From Saltatorellus ferox (lineage in GTDB: Bacteria; Planctomycetota; UBA1135; GCA-002686595), in NCBI GenBank assembly GCA_007751475.1, contig CP036434.1, positions 7,321,524 through 7,385,523 on the forward strand: a stretch of 64,000 nt of DNA. The letters run 5' to 3'. Positions 53,068 through 61,428 of this stretch are shown piece by piece. Each line of letters begins with the position of its first letter. The first letter of the stretch is position 1. Both the position numbers and the translations under genes were made by a program. The notes beneath the pieces were generated by a model. The model saw nothing but the letters and a program-made list of their open reading frames with translations, did not search any database and had not been told where the DNA came from.

Positions 53068-53796
53068 TCAGCTCGCCCCTTCCGTCATGGAGGCAGCCGC
53101 CGGCTCGCGCTGCTCGATACCGATCAAGCGCCCCTTGTCGAGCCGGACGACGCGCTGGGCGCTCTCCGCCGCGTGCGGATCGTGGGTCACCATCAGGATC
53201 GTCTTGCCGAGTTCGGCGTTGAGGCGTCGCAGGAGCTCGAGCACCTGGTCCGCGGAATCGCGGTCGAGGTCGCCGGTGGGCTCGTCGGCCAGGATCACCG
53301 TCGGATCCGTCACCACAGCGCGAGCGATGGCGCAGCGCTGCTCTTGGCCGCCGGAGAGCTGCGTAGGCCGGTGCCCGAGGCGGTCGCCGAGGCCCACGAG
53401 GTCGAGCGCGAACTCCGCCCGCTCGCGCCGCTCCTTCTTGGAGAGCGGCGTGAGGGCGAGCGGCAGCATCACGTTCTCCAGCGCACTGAGCACGGGGATC
53501 AGGTTGAACCCCTGGAAGACGAACCCGACGTTGCCTGCGCGCCAGTCGGAGAGCTCCGAGCGACTCAGCCGCGCGAGGTCCTCGCCGGCCACGATCACTT
53601 CCCCCGAGTCGGGCCGATCCAGCGCACCGATCAGGTTGAGGAGCGTCGTCTTGCCGGAGCCCGAGGGCCCCATCAGCGCGTAGAAGTGCCCCGCCTCCAT
53701 CGCCAGATCGAGTTCATCGAGCACGCGCAGGGTCTCTCCGCCGCGCGTGTACGTCTTGGTGACCTGCCGAAGCTGGATTCCGTTCTGCTGACTCAT
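53068..53796 (-). CDS. MacB-type ABC transporter ATP-binding protein
   Basis: 242 residues. Walker A is GPSGSGKTTLLNLIGALDRP, the signature is LSGGQEQRCAIARA (LSGGQ), and Walker B is VILADEPTGDLDRDSADQ followed by the MVTHDPHAAESA switch His. The LolD/MacB/FtsE subfamily is indicated by TLLNLIGALDRPDSGEV. It powers the two neighbouring FtsX-type permeases. Third in the minus-strand order adaptor, ATPase, permease, permease counting from the promoter side (second gene). Confidence 0.94.
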   Translation of the reverse strand: MSQQNGIQLRQVTKTYTRGGETLRVLDELDLAMEAGHFYALMGPSGSGKTTLLNLIGALDRPDSGEVIVAGEDLARLSRSELSDWRAGNVGFVFQGFNLIPVLSALENVMLPLALTPLSKKERRERAEFALDLVGLGDRLGHRPTQLSGGQEQRCAIARAVVTDPTVILADEPTGDLDRDSADQVLELLRRLNAELGKTILMVTHDPHAAESAQRVVRLDKGRLIGIEQREPAAASMTEGAS

Positions 53797-53829
53797 GGGC
53801 GAAGGCTCCCGTGGAGCTTCTGACTGGGA

Positions 53830-55257
53830 CTATTTCGTAACGACGTGCGATCCACTGTCGAGGTCGGTGCCCGGAGTCAGAACGACCCGGTCGCCCTCGG
53901 CCAGGCCCTTCTCGATGGCGACGCGCCGCCCCAGGGGCGGGCCAGCGGTCACGGGGCGGAAGGTGGCCACGCCGCTCTCGACGACGAAGACACCGCGCTG
54001 GCCCTCGCGGGTCACGACGGCCGACGCGGGCACGAGAAGCTGGGGCTCGGTGGGCGCTTCGGAGTCACCCGCCACCCCGTCGCTCTCGGGTACTTCGGGA
54101 GGAAAGACCACGCGCACACCCATCTCGGGCCGCATGCGAGGGTCGATCGTGTCCAGCTGAACGCGGACTTCGATGGTGGCCTTCTGCCGGTTCGCGGTCG
54201 GCCAGATGCGGTCGACGGTGCCACCGAAGCGCTCGGTGGAGAACGCGTCCAGGTACACCTCTGCGGGGCGGCCGATGACGACCGAGTCGAGGCTCGTCTC
54301 CGGCAGCTCGACCTGGACCTCCAGAGTGGAGAAGTCCACCATCGTCGCGACCGAGCCGCGGCTCTGGCCGCCGAGGGCGTTGGGCGATACGACCTCGCCC
54401 ACCTCCGCGTCCTTGAGGACGACGACGCCGTCGAACGGAGCGCGAACGAAGGTCTTGTCGAGCGTCGCTCGGACCAGATCACGGCCCGCCTCCAGCGCGG
54501 CGATGTTCGCCTGGGCCTGGGCCTTCTGGAGCTTCGCGACCTCGACGTCCGACTCGGCGCTGGCGACGGCCGCGCGCGTTCTCGCCAGCACGGCCTCCGC
54601 GCCCGCGAGCCTCGCACGGGACTGGGCCTGGCCGCTCTCGGCGCGATCGAGCTGCTCCCGGGGGACCGCCTTCCGACCGAAGAGGTCCTTGGCGCGCTCG
54701 AACTCACTGTCCGCCAGCGCGAGCGCCGCTTCGACCTCGTCCTTCTGACTCGTGACGCTGCCCACGAGCGCGCGCGCCTCTTCCAGGCGCCTCTCGGCGG
54801 AGGTCACCGAAGCCCCCGCAGCCTCCACGGCCACCGCTCCAGCGGCGAGCTCGGCCTCCGCGCGGCGCAGCGACGCCTCTACCTCGGACGAGAACAGTCG
54901 CGCGACGACGTCGCCCTTCTTCAGGACGGTGCCTTCCTCGACGTTCAGTTCGATGATCCGGCCCGGCGTATCGGCCGACAGGGCGGCCCGGCGCCGCGCC
55001 ACCAGATATCCGTTGGCCGCTGCACCCGAAGCGGCGGCGGCCTCCGCCGCTCGCGCGCTCGGTGCCACCATCACCGCCGTCGCCAGCTCGACTTCTGTCT
55101 GGCGGAGTCCTCCGACAGCGCCGAGGATCGGCGCTCGGAGGAACCAGAGGGCCGCGAGCGCGCCGCCGATCAGCCCCCACTTCAAGAGGGGAGAGCGGCG
55201 CCGATACGCGCGTCGGGGGCCGGCGCCGCGATCGATGCTGAGCCTCTCGAGATCCAC
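53830..55257 (-). CDS. periplasmic adaptor (HlyD/MacA/RND-type) subunit of the efflux pump
   Basis: 475 residues. One membrane-anchoring helix follows a basic start (LLKWGLIGGALAALWFLRAP). A lipoyl-like hybrid motif (GRIIELNVEEGTVLKKGDVV) is followed by long coiled-coil hairpins (about 130-290), the beta-barrel (VELPETSLDSVVIGRPAEVY) and a membrane-proximal domain (VPASAVVTREGQRGVFVVES). It links the permease to an outer-membrane channel. No TolC-like gene lies in the window. First gene of the exporter operon, with 33 bp before the ATPase gene. Confidence 0.9.
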   Translation of the reverse strand: MDLERLSIDRGAGPRRAYRRRSPLLKWGLIGGALAALWFLRAPILGAVGGLRQTEVELATAVMVAPSARAAEAAAASGAAANGYLVARRRAALSADTPGRIIELNVEEGTVLKKGDVVARLFSSEVEASLRRAEAELAAGAVAVEAAGASVTSAERRLEEARALVGSVTSQKDEVEAALALADSEFERAKDLFGRKAVPREQLDRAESGQAQSRARLAGAEAVLARTRAAVASAESDVEVAKLQKAQAQANIAALEAGRDLVRATLDKTFVRAPFDGVVVLKDAEVGEVVSPNALGGQSRGSVATMVDFSTLEVQVELPETSLDSVVIGRPAEVYLDAFSTERFGGTVDRIWPTANRQKATIEVRVQLDTIDPRMRPEMGVRVVFPPEVPESDGVAGDSEAPTEPQLLVPASAVVTREGQRGVFVVESGVATFRPVTAGPPLGRRVAIEKGLAEGDRVVLTPGTDLDSGSHVVTK

Positions 55258-55270
55258 AGGCTCTCCGCGC

Positions 55271-56497
55271 TCAGACCGTCGCGAAGCGCGACGGGGAGAA
55301 GAATTCGGGGTCGATCGCGCTGACGGGCTGGCCGAGGATCATCTGCGCGAGGCCCTCGCCGATGCTCGGCGCGAGCTGGAAGTCGTTGCCGGAGAATCCG
55401 GTCACGATCCAGAGGCCGGGGATCTCCTTGACGGGGCCGACGATCGGTCGCTGATCCGGCGTGAGCGTGATCCAGGCGGCCTGGTTTCCGCGCGGCGCCA
55501 TGTCCTTGTAGACCGGCATCCGATCCAGAACGCGCGGCGTCGCCCAGTTGCGGAACTCGTCGGTCACGTCCTCGTCGAGGCTCTCCGGGCGCTCCAGCTC
55601 CTCCAGCCCGTCGAAACCGAGCCGGCCGATGCGGGTGCGCTTCTCCTTCGGCTCGCAGCGCAGGTGCAGTCCGTTGGGCCGATCGAGGATCACGGGGTGA
55701 GCAGCGGGCATCAGGTCGAGCGGGTCGGGCTGGAAGCGCGTCTCGATGTCGTCATCGATGATCTCGTCCATGTCCTCCAGCGCGGGCGGGTCGGGCATCT
55801 CGCAGAACGTCTCCTCGATGCGCACGATCCGGAGCGGCATCTCGACGCCGAGGTTCTTCAGGATGAGCGGGGTCCAGGGTCCGACGGCGAGCACGACGTT
55901 CGGTGCGCGGAACTCCCCCTCGCTCGTCGAAACGCCCACGGCGCGGCCGTTCTCGACCAGGACCGTCGGGTTGTGAACGCCGGTCCGCGTGCTCGCGCCG
56001 TAGCTGCGGGCGAGAGCGGCGATGGTCTTGATCGTCCTCCGCGGCTCAACGTAGCCGCCATCCGGCTCGTAGGAGCCCTTGGCGTCATCTGCGACCGAAA
56101 TCCCGGGACAAAGCGCCCGCATCTCGGCGGCGTTCACCACCTTGACGTTGATCCCGAGTTCGCTCTGCATCGCCACGTCGGCCTTGAGATCCGCGATGGC
56201 CTGCGGGTCCGAGCCGGCCACGACGAGCACGCCCGTGCGCTTGTAGCCGACGGATCGGCCGACGAGCGTGTTCATTCCCGCGTAGACCTTGAGGGCGTCC
56301 CGGGCCATGCCGGCGAGGACTCGGTCCGGGTAGCCCTGGTGAATGACCGCGCCCGTGCGCCCCGAGGAGCCAGAGCCCAGGGTCCCCTTCTCGATGAGGA
56401 TCACGGGCTCGGTGAGCGGGTCGCAGCGCTTGGCAGTCGAGAGGGCAATGCTGGTGCCCATGGCACCGCCGCCAACGATGAGGATTTTGGCCTTCAA
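55271..56497 (-). CDS. FAD-dependent oxidoreductase (DAO/glycine-oxidase family)
   Basis: 408 residues from a TTG at 56497, the nearest start that includes the whole FAD motif; upstream extension reads as intergenic. The FAD-binding loop is AKILIVGGGAMGTSIALSTA, followed by EKGTLGSGSSGRTGAVIHQG, VVLAVGPWTPLILKNLGVEM near the middle and the C-terminal LWIVTGFSGNDFQLAPSIGE flavin contact. It oxidises an amine or an amino-acid-like substrate, passing electrons to O2 or a quinone. Substrate unknown. It sits upstream of the exporter, in the same direction, with 13 bp to the adaptor gene, so it may be transcribed with it. Confidence 0.82.
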   Translation of the reverse strand: MKAKILIVGGGAMGTSIALSTAKRCDPLTEPVILIEKGTLGSGSSGRTGAVIHQGYPDRVLAGMARDALKVYAGMNTLVGRSVGYKRTGVLVVAGSDPQAIADLKADVAMQSELGINVKVVNAAEMRALCPGISVADDAKGSYEPDGGYVEPRRTIKTIAALARSYGASTRTGVHNPTVLVENGRAVGVSTSEGEFRAPNVVLAVGPWTPLILKNLGVEMPLRIVRIEETFCEMPDPPALEDMDEIIDDDIETRFQPDPLDLMPAAHPVILDRPNGLHLRCEPKEKRTRIGRLGFDGLEELERPESLDEDVTDEFRNWATPRVLDRMPVYKDMAPRGNQAAWITLTPDQRPIVGPVKEIPGLWIVTGFSGNDFQLAPSIGEGLAQMILGQPVSAIDPEFFSPSRFATV

Positions 56498-56846
56498 CGG
56501 ATTCTGATGAGAGACGGAACGGGCGAGTGAACGGGCACGAGTGTAGCGCTGAACGCGCCAATAGGCGGTTAATAGGCCCAGCCCACTCGGGGCGCGGTCC
56601 GAATGGGCTGGTGGCAGGTGGATCGAGGGGGTTGATCCGCCCGCGTTAGGGGGCGCCGGCGCGCAATCGAGAGGGCGGCATGAGGGGGGAGCTGCACCTC
56701 TCCAGGCGGCCGGAGCCTGGATTTTTCTCTTTGCGATCAGGAGATCCGTAGCGGCGCGGGGAACCAGGGGGAGAAATCCCTTGAAAAAGCACGGTTCGAC
56801 GAACTCCCCATCCAACGGAGCTCGCCCGACCTATATTCCTCGCGCC
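56498..56846. other. divergent intergenic region with a 10-bp hairpin
   Basis: About 350 bp between the oxidoreductase start and the ispG start, so both promoters should lie here. A hairpin with arms 56581-56590 and 56599-56608 (one mismatch) is the only clear structure. I see no convincing short gene. Confidence 0.5.
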
Positions 56847-57992
56847 ATGATTCCAGAGCGCAGGACGAGAACCATCCAGGTCGGCCCCCTCACCCTCGGC
56901 GGCCAGGCCCCCATCGCCGTCCAGAGCATGGCGGCCACACGGACCCAGGACATCGAAGCCACGATGCGCCAGATCGAGCGCATCCACGCGGCGGGCGCCG
57001 ACCTGATCCGGGTCGCGGTCGACTCCCCCAAGGACGCCGAGGCCCTCGAGGAGATCGCCGGTCGCATGCGCGCCCAGGGGATCGTCGTGCCGCTCAGCGT
57101 CGACCTCCAGGAGAACTACCGGATGGCCGCCATCGTGGCGCCCTTCGTCGACAAGCTCCGCTACAACCCGGGGCACCTCCACCACCACGAGCGCGAAAAG
57201 TCGATCGCCGACAAGGTGGCCTGGATCGCAGAGACCGCCCGTGCGAACGGCTGCGCCATCCGGATCGGCGTGAACGCGGGATCGATCGCCCCGGAGTACA
57301 AGGAGCGCTTTCCGGACGACCACGTCCAGGCGATCGTTCAGTGCGCGGTCGATCACTGCGAACTCCTCGACCACCTCGACTTCCCGAACTACGTCGTCTC
57401 GATCAAGGACTCGGACCCGCGCCTCGTCATCGATGCGAACACTCGATTCGCCGAGGCGCGCCCGGACGTTCCTGTTCACCTCGGCGTTACCGAGGCTGGC
57501 ATGCCGCCCGAAGGGATCATCAAGACGCGCATCGCGTTCGAACAGCTCCTTTCGCGCGGCATCGGCGACACCCTGCGCGTCTCGCTGACCGTTCCCTTCG
57601 ACGACAAGGGCAAGGAGATCGCTGTCGGACGCGAGATCCTCGCCGACGTCAACGCGGGCAGGTTTCGCTCGGTGCCGCCGAACTTCTTCGACGGCCTGAA
57701 CATCATCGCGTGCCCGTCGTGCAGCCGCGTCGAGAACGAGAAGTTCATCGACCTCGCCGAGGACGTCAAGAAGATGACCGAGTTCGCGGCGGACCACGAC
57801 CTGACGATCGCCGTGATGGGCTGTCGCGTGAACGGCCCTGGTGAAACGGACGACGCCGACCTCGGGCTCTGGTGCGGCCCGAAGACGGTGAACCTGAAGA
57901 AGGGCGAGGAACTCGTCGGCAACTTCAGCTACGACGACATCCTCGATGCGCTGCGGCGGGAACTGGATGTCCTGATCGCAGCGCGGAGCTGA
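56847..57992 (+). CDS. ispG: 4-hydroxy-3-methylbut-2-enyl-diphosphate synthase (flavodoxin)
   Basis: 381 residues from the ATG at 56847; a TTG 22 codons upstream is also in frame but a poorer start. Landmarks of IspG/GcpE are VQSMAATRTQDIEATMRQIE at the TIM-barrel start, DKLRYNPGHLHHHEREKSIA, and the cluster-binding C-terminal part with NIIACPSCSRVENEK and the invariant MGCRVNGPGETDDADLGLW. The 4Fe-4S enzyme makes HMBPP in the MEP isoprenoid pathway. The enzyme lacks the large insert of plant-type IspG. The next gene converges; a stop-to-stop hairpin (57989-58008) lies between them. Confidence 0.95.
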   Translation: MIPERRTRTIQVGPLTLGGQAPIAVQSMAATRTQDIEATMRQIERIHAAGADLIRVAVDSPKDAEALEEIAGRMRAQGIVVPLSVDLQENYRMAAIVAPFVDKLRYNPGHLHHHEREKSIADKVAWIAETARANGCAIRIGVNAGSIAPEYKERFPDDHVQAIVQCAVDHCELLDHLDFPNYVVSIKDSDPRLVIDANTRFAEARPDVPVHLGVTEAGMPPEGIIKTRIAFEQLLSRGIGDTLRVSLTVPFDDKGKEIAVGREILADVNAGRFRSVPPNFFDGLNIIACPSCSRVENEKFIDLAEDVKKMTEFAADHDLTIAVMGCRVNGPGETDDADLGLWCGPKTVNLKKGEELVGNFSYDDILDALRRELDVLIAARS

Positions 57993-58008
57993 CCCTCCGG
58001 GCGGTCAG
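57989..58008. terminator. short hairpin overlapping both stop codons of ispG and gdhA
   Basis: Arms CTGACC (57989-57994) and GGTCAG (58003-58008) pair around an 8-nt loop and contain the TGA of ispG and the complement of the gdhA stop. It repeats on a smaller scale the stop-to-stop arrangement at 14938-15027. Confidence 0.5.
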
Positions 58009-59354
58009 ACGAGTCCCGACGCGACCATCGAATCGGCCACGCGGCGGAACCCTGCCACGTTGGCCCCACGCAGGTAGTCGACTCCACCGTCGGTCTTCGC
58101 CGTAGGCTCCTCGACGCAGCGGTCGTGGATCTCTTGCATGATCGTTTCCAGCTCCTCCTCGGTGCGCTCGCGCGACCAGGGGTTCTTGCCGGCGTTCTGG
58201 GCCATCTCCAGGCCGGACACCGCGACGCCGCCCGCGTTGGCGGCCTTGCCAGGCGCGAAGATCACCTCGGAGTCTCGAAAGCGCGCGATGGCCCCCTGGG
58301 TGCAGGGCATGTTGGCCCCTTCGACGACCATGCGAACGCCGTTCTCGAGCAGGGCCTTCGCATCCCCTTCGTCCAGCTCGTTCTGCGTGGCGCAGGGGAA
58401 GGCGAAATCGCACGCCTCCCCCCAGGGCTTGCCCTCGGGAACGAACTCCGTTCCATCGAGAACCGCGGGAACGTCGGAAAGGCTCCCGCGTCGGTCGACC
58501 TTGATCTCGCGGATCGCCTCCCAGCCCGCAGGGTCGAGGCCCCCGGGGATCCGCAGTAGGCCGTCGGAATCGGAGAGCGTGATGACCTTCGCCTCGCGCG
58601 CGATGAGCTTCTCCGCCGCGTAGAGCGCCACGTTGCCAGCGCCGGAAACGGCCGCGCGCTTTCCAGCGAGCGTCTCGTCGCGCACGTGCTTCAGGGCGTG
58701 GGAGCCGAAGAGCACGGCGCCGTACCCGGTGGCCTCTGTTCGCATGGGTATCCCCCCCATGCCCATGGCCTTTCCGGTCATGGCGCCGCTCCACTGGCCG
58801 GCCAACCGCTTGTACTGGCCGAAGAGATAGCCGATCTCCCGCGCGCCGACGCCGATATCACCCGCAGGCACATCGGTGTCGGCTCCAATGTAGCGCCAGA
58901 GCTGGGTCATGAACGCCTGGCAGAAGCGCATCACCTCGCGGTCCGAACGCCCCTTGGGATCGAAGTCCGACCCGCCCTTGCCTGCGCCCAGCGGCAGTCC
59001 TGTCAGCGCGTTCTTGAACGTCTGTTCGAACGCGAGAAACTTCAGAACGCCTTCGTTCACCGTGGGGTGCAGCTGGAGTCCGCCCTTGTAGGGGCCAAGG
59101 GCGTTCGTGTGCTGGACGCGCCAGCCGCGATGGACGTGGACCTCCCCCTCGTCGTCCTCCCAGGTCACGCGAAAGCGCACGATCCGATCCGGCTCCAGGA
59201 GCCGTGGCAAGACCTTCGCGCGCCGGTACTCGTCGTGGGCGTGGACGACGGGCACGACGGATTCGAGCACCTCCTTCACGGCCTGGTGGAACTCGGACTG
59301 GTGAGGGTCGACGGAGCGAACTTCGTCGACCAGCACGGAAACGGAGGCACACAT
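58005..59354 (-). CDS. gdhA: NADP-specific glutamate dehydrogenase
   Basis: 449 residues from MCASVSVLVDEVR at 59354, the size of hexameric NADP-type enzymes. Catalytic-site landmarks are LKFLAFEQTFKNALTGLPLG, GAGKGGSDFDPKGRSDREVM (substrate Lys) and TDVPAGDIGVGAREIGYLFG. The cofactor domain has VSGAGNVALYAAEKLIAREA, and the end has NAGGVAVSGLEMAQNAGKNP. It forms glutamate from 2-oxoglutarate and ammonia, a main entry of nitrogen. A DUF2383-type gene lies about 195 bp upstream on the same strand. Confidence 0.95.
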   Translation of the reverse strand: MCASVSVLVDEVRSVDPHQSEFHQAVKEVLESVVPVVHAHDEYRRAKVLPRLLEPDRIVRFRVTWEDDEGEVHVHRGWRVQHTNALGPYKGGLQLHPTVNEGVLKFLAFEQTFKNALTGLPLGAGKGGSDFDPKGRSDREVMRFCQAFMTQLWRYIGADTDVPAGDIGVGAREIGYLFGQYKRLAGQWSGAMTGKAMGMGGIPMRTEATGYGAVLFGSHALKHVRDETLAGKRAAVSGAGNVALYAAEKLIAREAKVITLSDSDGLLRIPGGLDPAGWEAIREIKVDRRGSLSDVPAVLDGTEFVPEGKPWGEACDFAFPCATQNELDEGDAKALLENGVRMVVEGANMPCTQGAIARFRDSEVIFAPGKAANAGGVAVSGLEMAQNAGKNPWSRERTEEELETIMQEIHDRCVEEPTAKTDGGVDYLRGANVAGFRRVADSMVASGLV

Positions 59355-59548
59355 GCAGAAAAAGGCGGGGAGAGGGGGGCGGTCGTGGGAGCGGGCACGA
59401 AAAAGGGCCCGGAGAGCCACGACACCGGAAAGGATGACGTGGGCCCCCGGGCCCGGAGTCAGCGAGCTTGCGAGCAGGGAAGGGAAGGGAAGGGAGCTTG
59501 GCGAGCGAGCGCCAGCAGCAAACTGGCCGAACGCGGTTCAGCGGTGAA

Positions 59549-60017
59549 TCAGCTGCGTGCCTTGGCGGCGTCGCGCATGTCGCGGATCTGGTCATGGTGC
59601 TTCTTCACACCGGTGATCTGCTCGTGCAGGCGCTTGTTGAGCGGGCTGCCCGCCGTCTCCTTGAGGGCGTCCTGGTAGGCGTGGAGAATGCGGTCCTCGC
59701 TGCGCTCGAGTTCGGAGAGCAGGCCGACCTCTTCTTCGCTCTGGAACTTGTCGCGGACTTTCATGAACCAGCTCTGGAGCGGCTCGGCGAGGCTCGTCTC
59801 GTACTGCTTCGTCTCACCGGTCAGCGCGAGCGCCTGCTGGAGATCCTTGGCGTTCGACTCACGCTGGACGGCGATGGAGCGGAAGAGATCCGTCAGGCCG
59901 CTGCTCTTGGCGAGATCCGACGCGTTGCGATAGATCTCCGCGCTGTTCGCGTTGGCCGTGATGAGGCTCTTGAGTTCGTCGACGGTATTGTCCTTGAGGT
60001 TCGAGGGAGTTTCCATG
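59549..60017 (-). CDS. PA2169/DUF2383-type four-helix-bundle protein
   Basis: About 155 residues from the ATG at 60017. An alternative ATG at 60094 would add 26 residues made partly of a 15-bp tandem duplication (SQEITSQE). The helices match DUF2383: LKDNTVDELKSLITANANSA, YRNASDLAKSSGLTDLFRSI, YETSLAEPLQSWFMKVRDKF and LHAYQDALKETAGSP near the end. Proteins of this ferritin-like family are stress-associated and of unknown function. It diverges from the SbcD-like gene. Confidence 0.82.
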
Positions 60018-60177
60018 GTGGATTCCTGGGCTGGAGGTTCTTCGGTCTCTTGCGAGGTGATCTCTTGCGAGGTGATGAACTCAAGTGTCGCCATGGACCT
60101 CCACCTGGCCCCAAGTCGACGTAAAACCGCGCTCATGGCCGCTCCCGGTCGGCCTGGGGGAACCGTAAGGTGGCCCC

Positions 60178-61425
60178 GTGACGTTTCGATTCCTGCACCT
60201 CGCCGATCTCCACCTCGACTCTGCCTACGGCGGAACGAGGGAGACGGCGGACCGGCTCCGCCAGGCCTCCCTCGACGCGCTGGTCGCCGCCGCGAATCTC
60301 GCGATCGAAGCGGAGGTCGACGCGGCCCTGATCGCGGGGGATGCATTCGACGACGAACGCCTCGGCTACGCCGCACGCTCCGTCTTCCGGCGCGAGCTGG
60401 AGCGCCTCGCCGAGCACGGGATCACGGTCCTCCACGTCACGGGCAACCACGACCCGGGGACGAGTTCCGGGAGAGCCGCCGCGCTTCGCCTGGTGGGCGG
60501 GCCTGGCTCGACGAGCCGGTCCGCCCCCATTCACACGATCCTCGACGGAACGCCCCGCGTCTTCGAGATTCGGAACCGCGCCCGGGAAGTCGTGGGCCAG
60601 GTGATCGCCGCTGGCCACGCCACGTCTCGCGTGACCGACAACCTCGTGCACGCGATGCGAGCCAAGCTGGAAGCCGCTCCGCTAGACGCCGCGCTTCCCC
60701 GCATCGGCCTTCTGCACACCCAGGTCGGCTCGGCGGCGGGCGCTGATGGGCATCAGCCGTACGCGCCGTGCTCCGTCGCGGACCTCATGGCCTGCGATCT
60801 CGACTACTGGGCGCTGGGACACGTTCACGTCCGCGGTCGCGTCGACCCTGCGATCCCGGCTTACTACGCCGGCAATCTTCAGGGGCGAAACGCGCGGGAG
60901 GCCGGGCCCAAGGGCGGCCTCCTCGTCGAGGTGGATCGCGACGGAATGGAGAGCGAACCCGAGTTCGTCGCGCTGGCTCCCGTGGAGTTCTTTCGATGCC
61001 GCGGTGAGCTCGCGAAGGAGGCCGAACCGGAGCGCGCGGCCGAGGCGATTGCCTCGGCGCTGGACGCAGCGGCAGCGGAGGGGAACGGGCCCGAGGCGCG
61101 CGAGATCGTCGTCCGCTTCGACCACGCGGGCCCCGCGGCTCCGGAGGGATTCGCGCTGGCGGTTCGCGAGGAGCTCCAGCGCATGAGCGGCCCGCACTTC
61201 GGCGAGTTCTTGGAGGTGGAGCTCGCGCCGGATCGAACCGCGGTCGAACGCCTATCCCACGGCCCATCGGAGTTCGACCGCTCCCGCGAACTCCTCGCCC
61301 GCATCGAGCGGACGCCATCGGCGCTGCGCGAGGCGCTGGCGGTCTGCCGCGAGCACGATGACGGCGCGGCGCTCCGCCTGGAAGACGCCCTCCTGGGGCG
61401 ACTTCTCCACGGATCGGACGGATGA
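60178..61425 (+). CDS. SbcD/YhaO-like DNA repair nuclease (metallophosphoesterase)
   Basis: 415 residues from a GTG. The five metal-binding blocks of Mre11/SbcD nucleases are visible: FLHLADLHLDSAYGG (Asp, His), ALIAGDAFDDE (Asp), LHVTGNHDPGTSS (Asn, His), the later GLLHTQVGSAAGADGH (His) and DYWALGHVHVRGRVD (His-x-His). A capping domain follows (YYAGNLQGRNAREAGPKGGL). It cleaves DNA ends as a complex with the adjacent ATPase; the stop at 61425 is 3 bp from that gene's start. The YhaO subtype is a better guess than SbcD because the partner is YhaN-like. Confidence 0.88.
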   Translation: MTFRFLHLADLHLDSAYGGTRETADRLRQASLDALVAAANLAIEAEVDAALIAGDAFDDERLGYAARSVFRRELERLAEHGITVLHVTGNHDPGTSSGRAAALRLVGGPGSTSRSAPIHTILDGTPRVFEIRNRAREVVGQVIAAGHATSRVTDNLVHAMRAKLEAAPLDAALPRIGLLHTQVGSAAGADGHQPYAPCSVADLMACDLDYWALGHVHVRGRVDPAIPAYYAGNLQGRNAREAGPKGGLLVEVDRDGMESEPEFVALAPVEFFRCRGELAKEAEPERAAEAIASALDAAAAEGNGPEAREIVVRFDHAGPAAPEGFALAVREELQRMSGPHFGEFLEVELAPDRTAVERLSHGPSEFDRSRELLARIERTPSALREALAVCREHDDGAALRLEDALLGRLLHGSDG

Positions 61426-61428
61426 CCC

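Noticed and set aside
50720..55257. An antimicrobial or bacteriocin export cluster.
   Set aside because: The four genes are a normal MacA/MacB-like tripartite exporter set; there is no peptide, immunity or maturation gene next to them.
53845..55323. A 492-codon plus-strand frame over the adaptor gene, and a similar 592-codon frame at 54752-56530.
   Set aside because: Both overlap a well-supported minus-strand operon and contain no recognisable motif.
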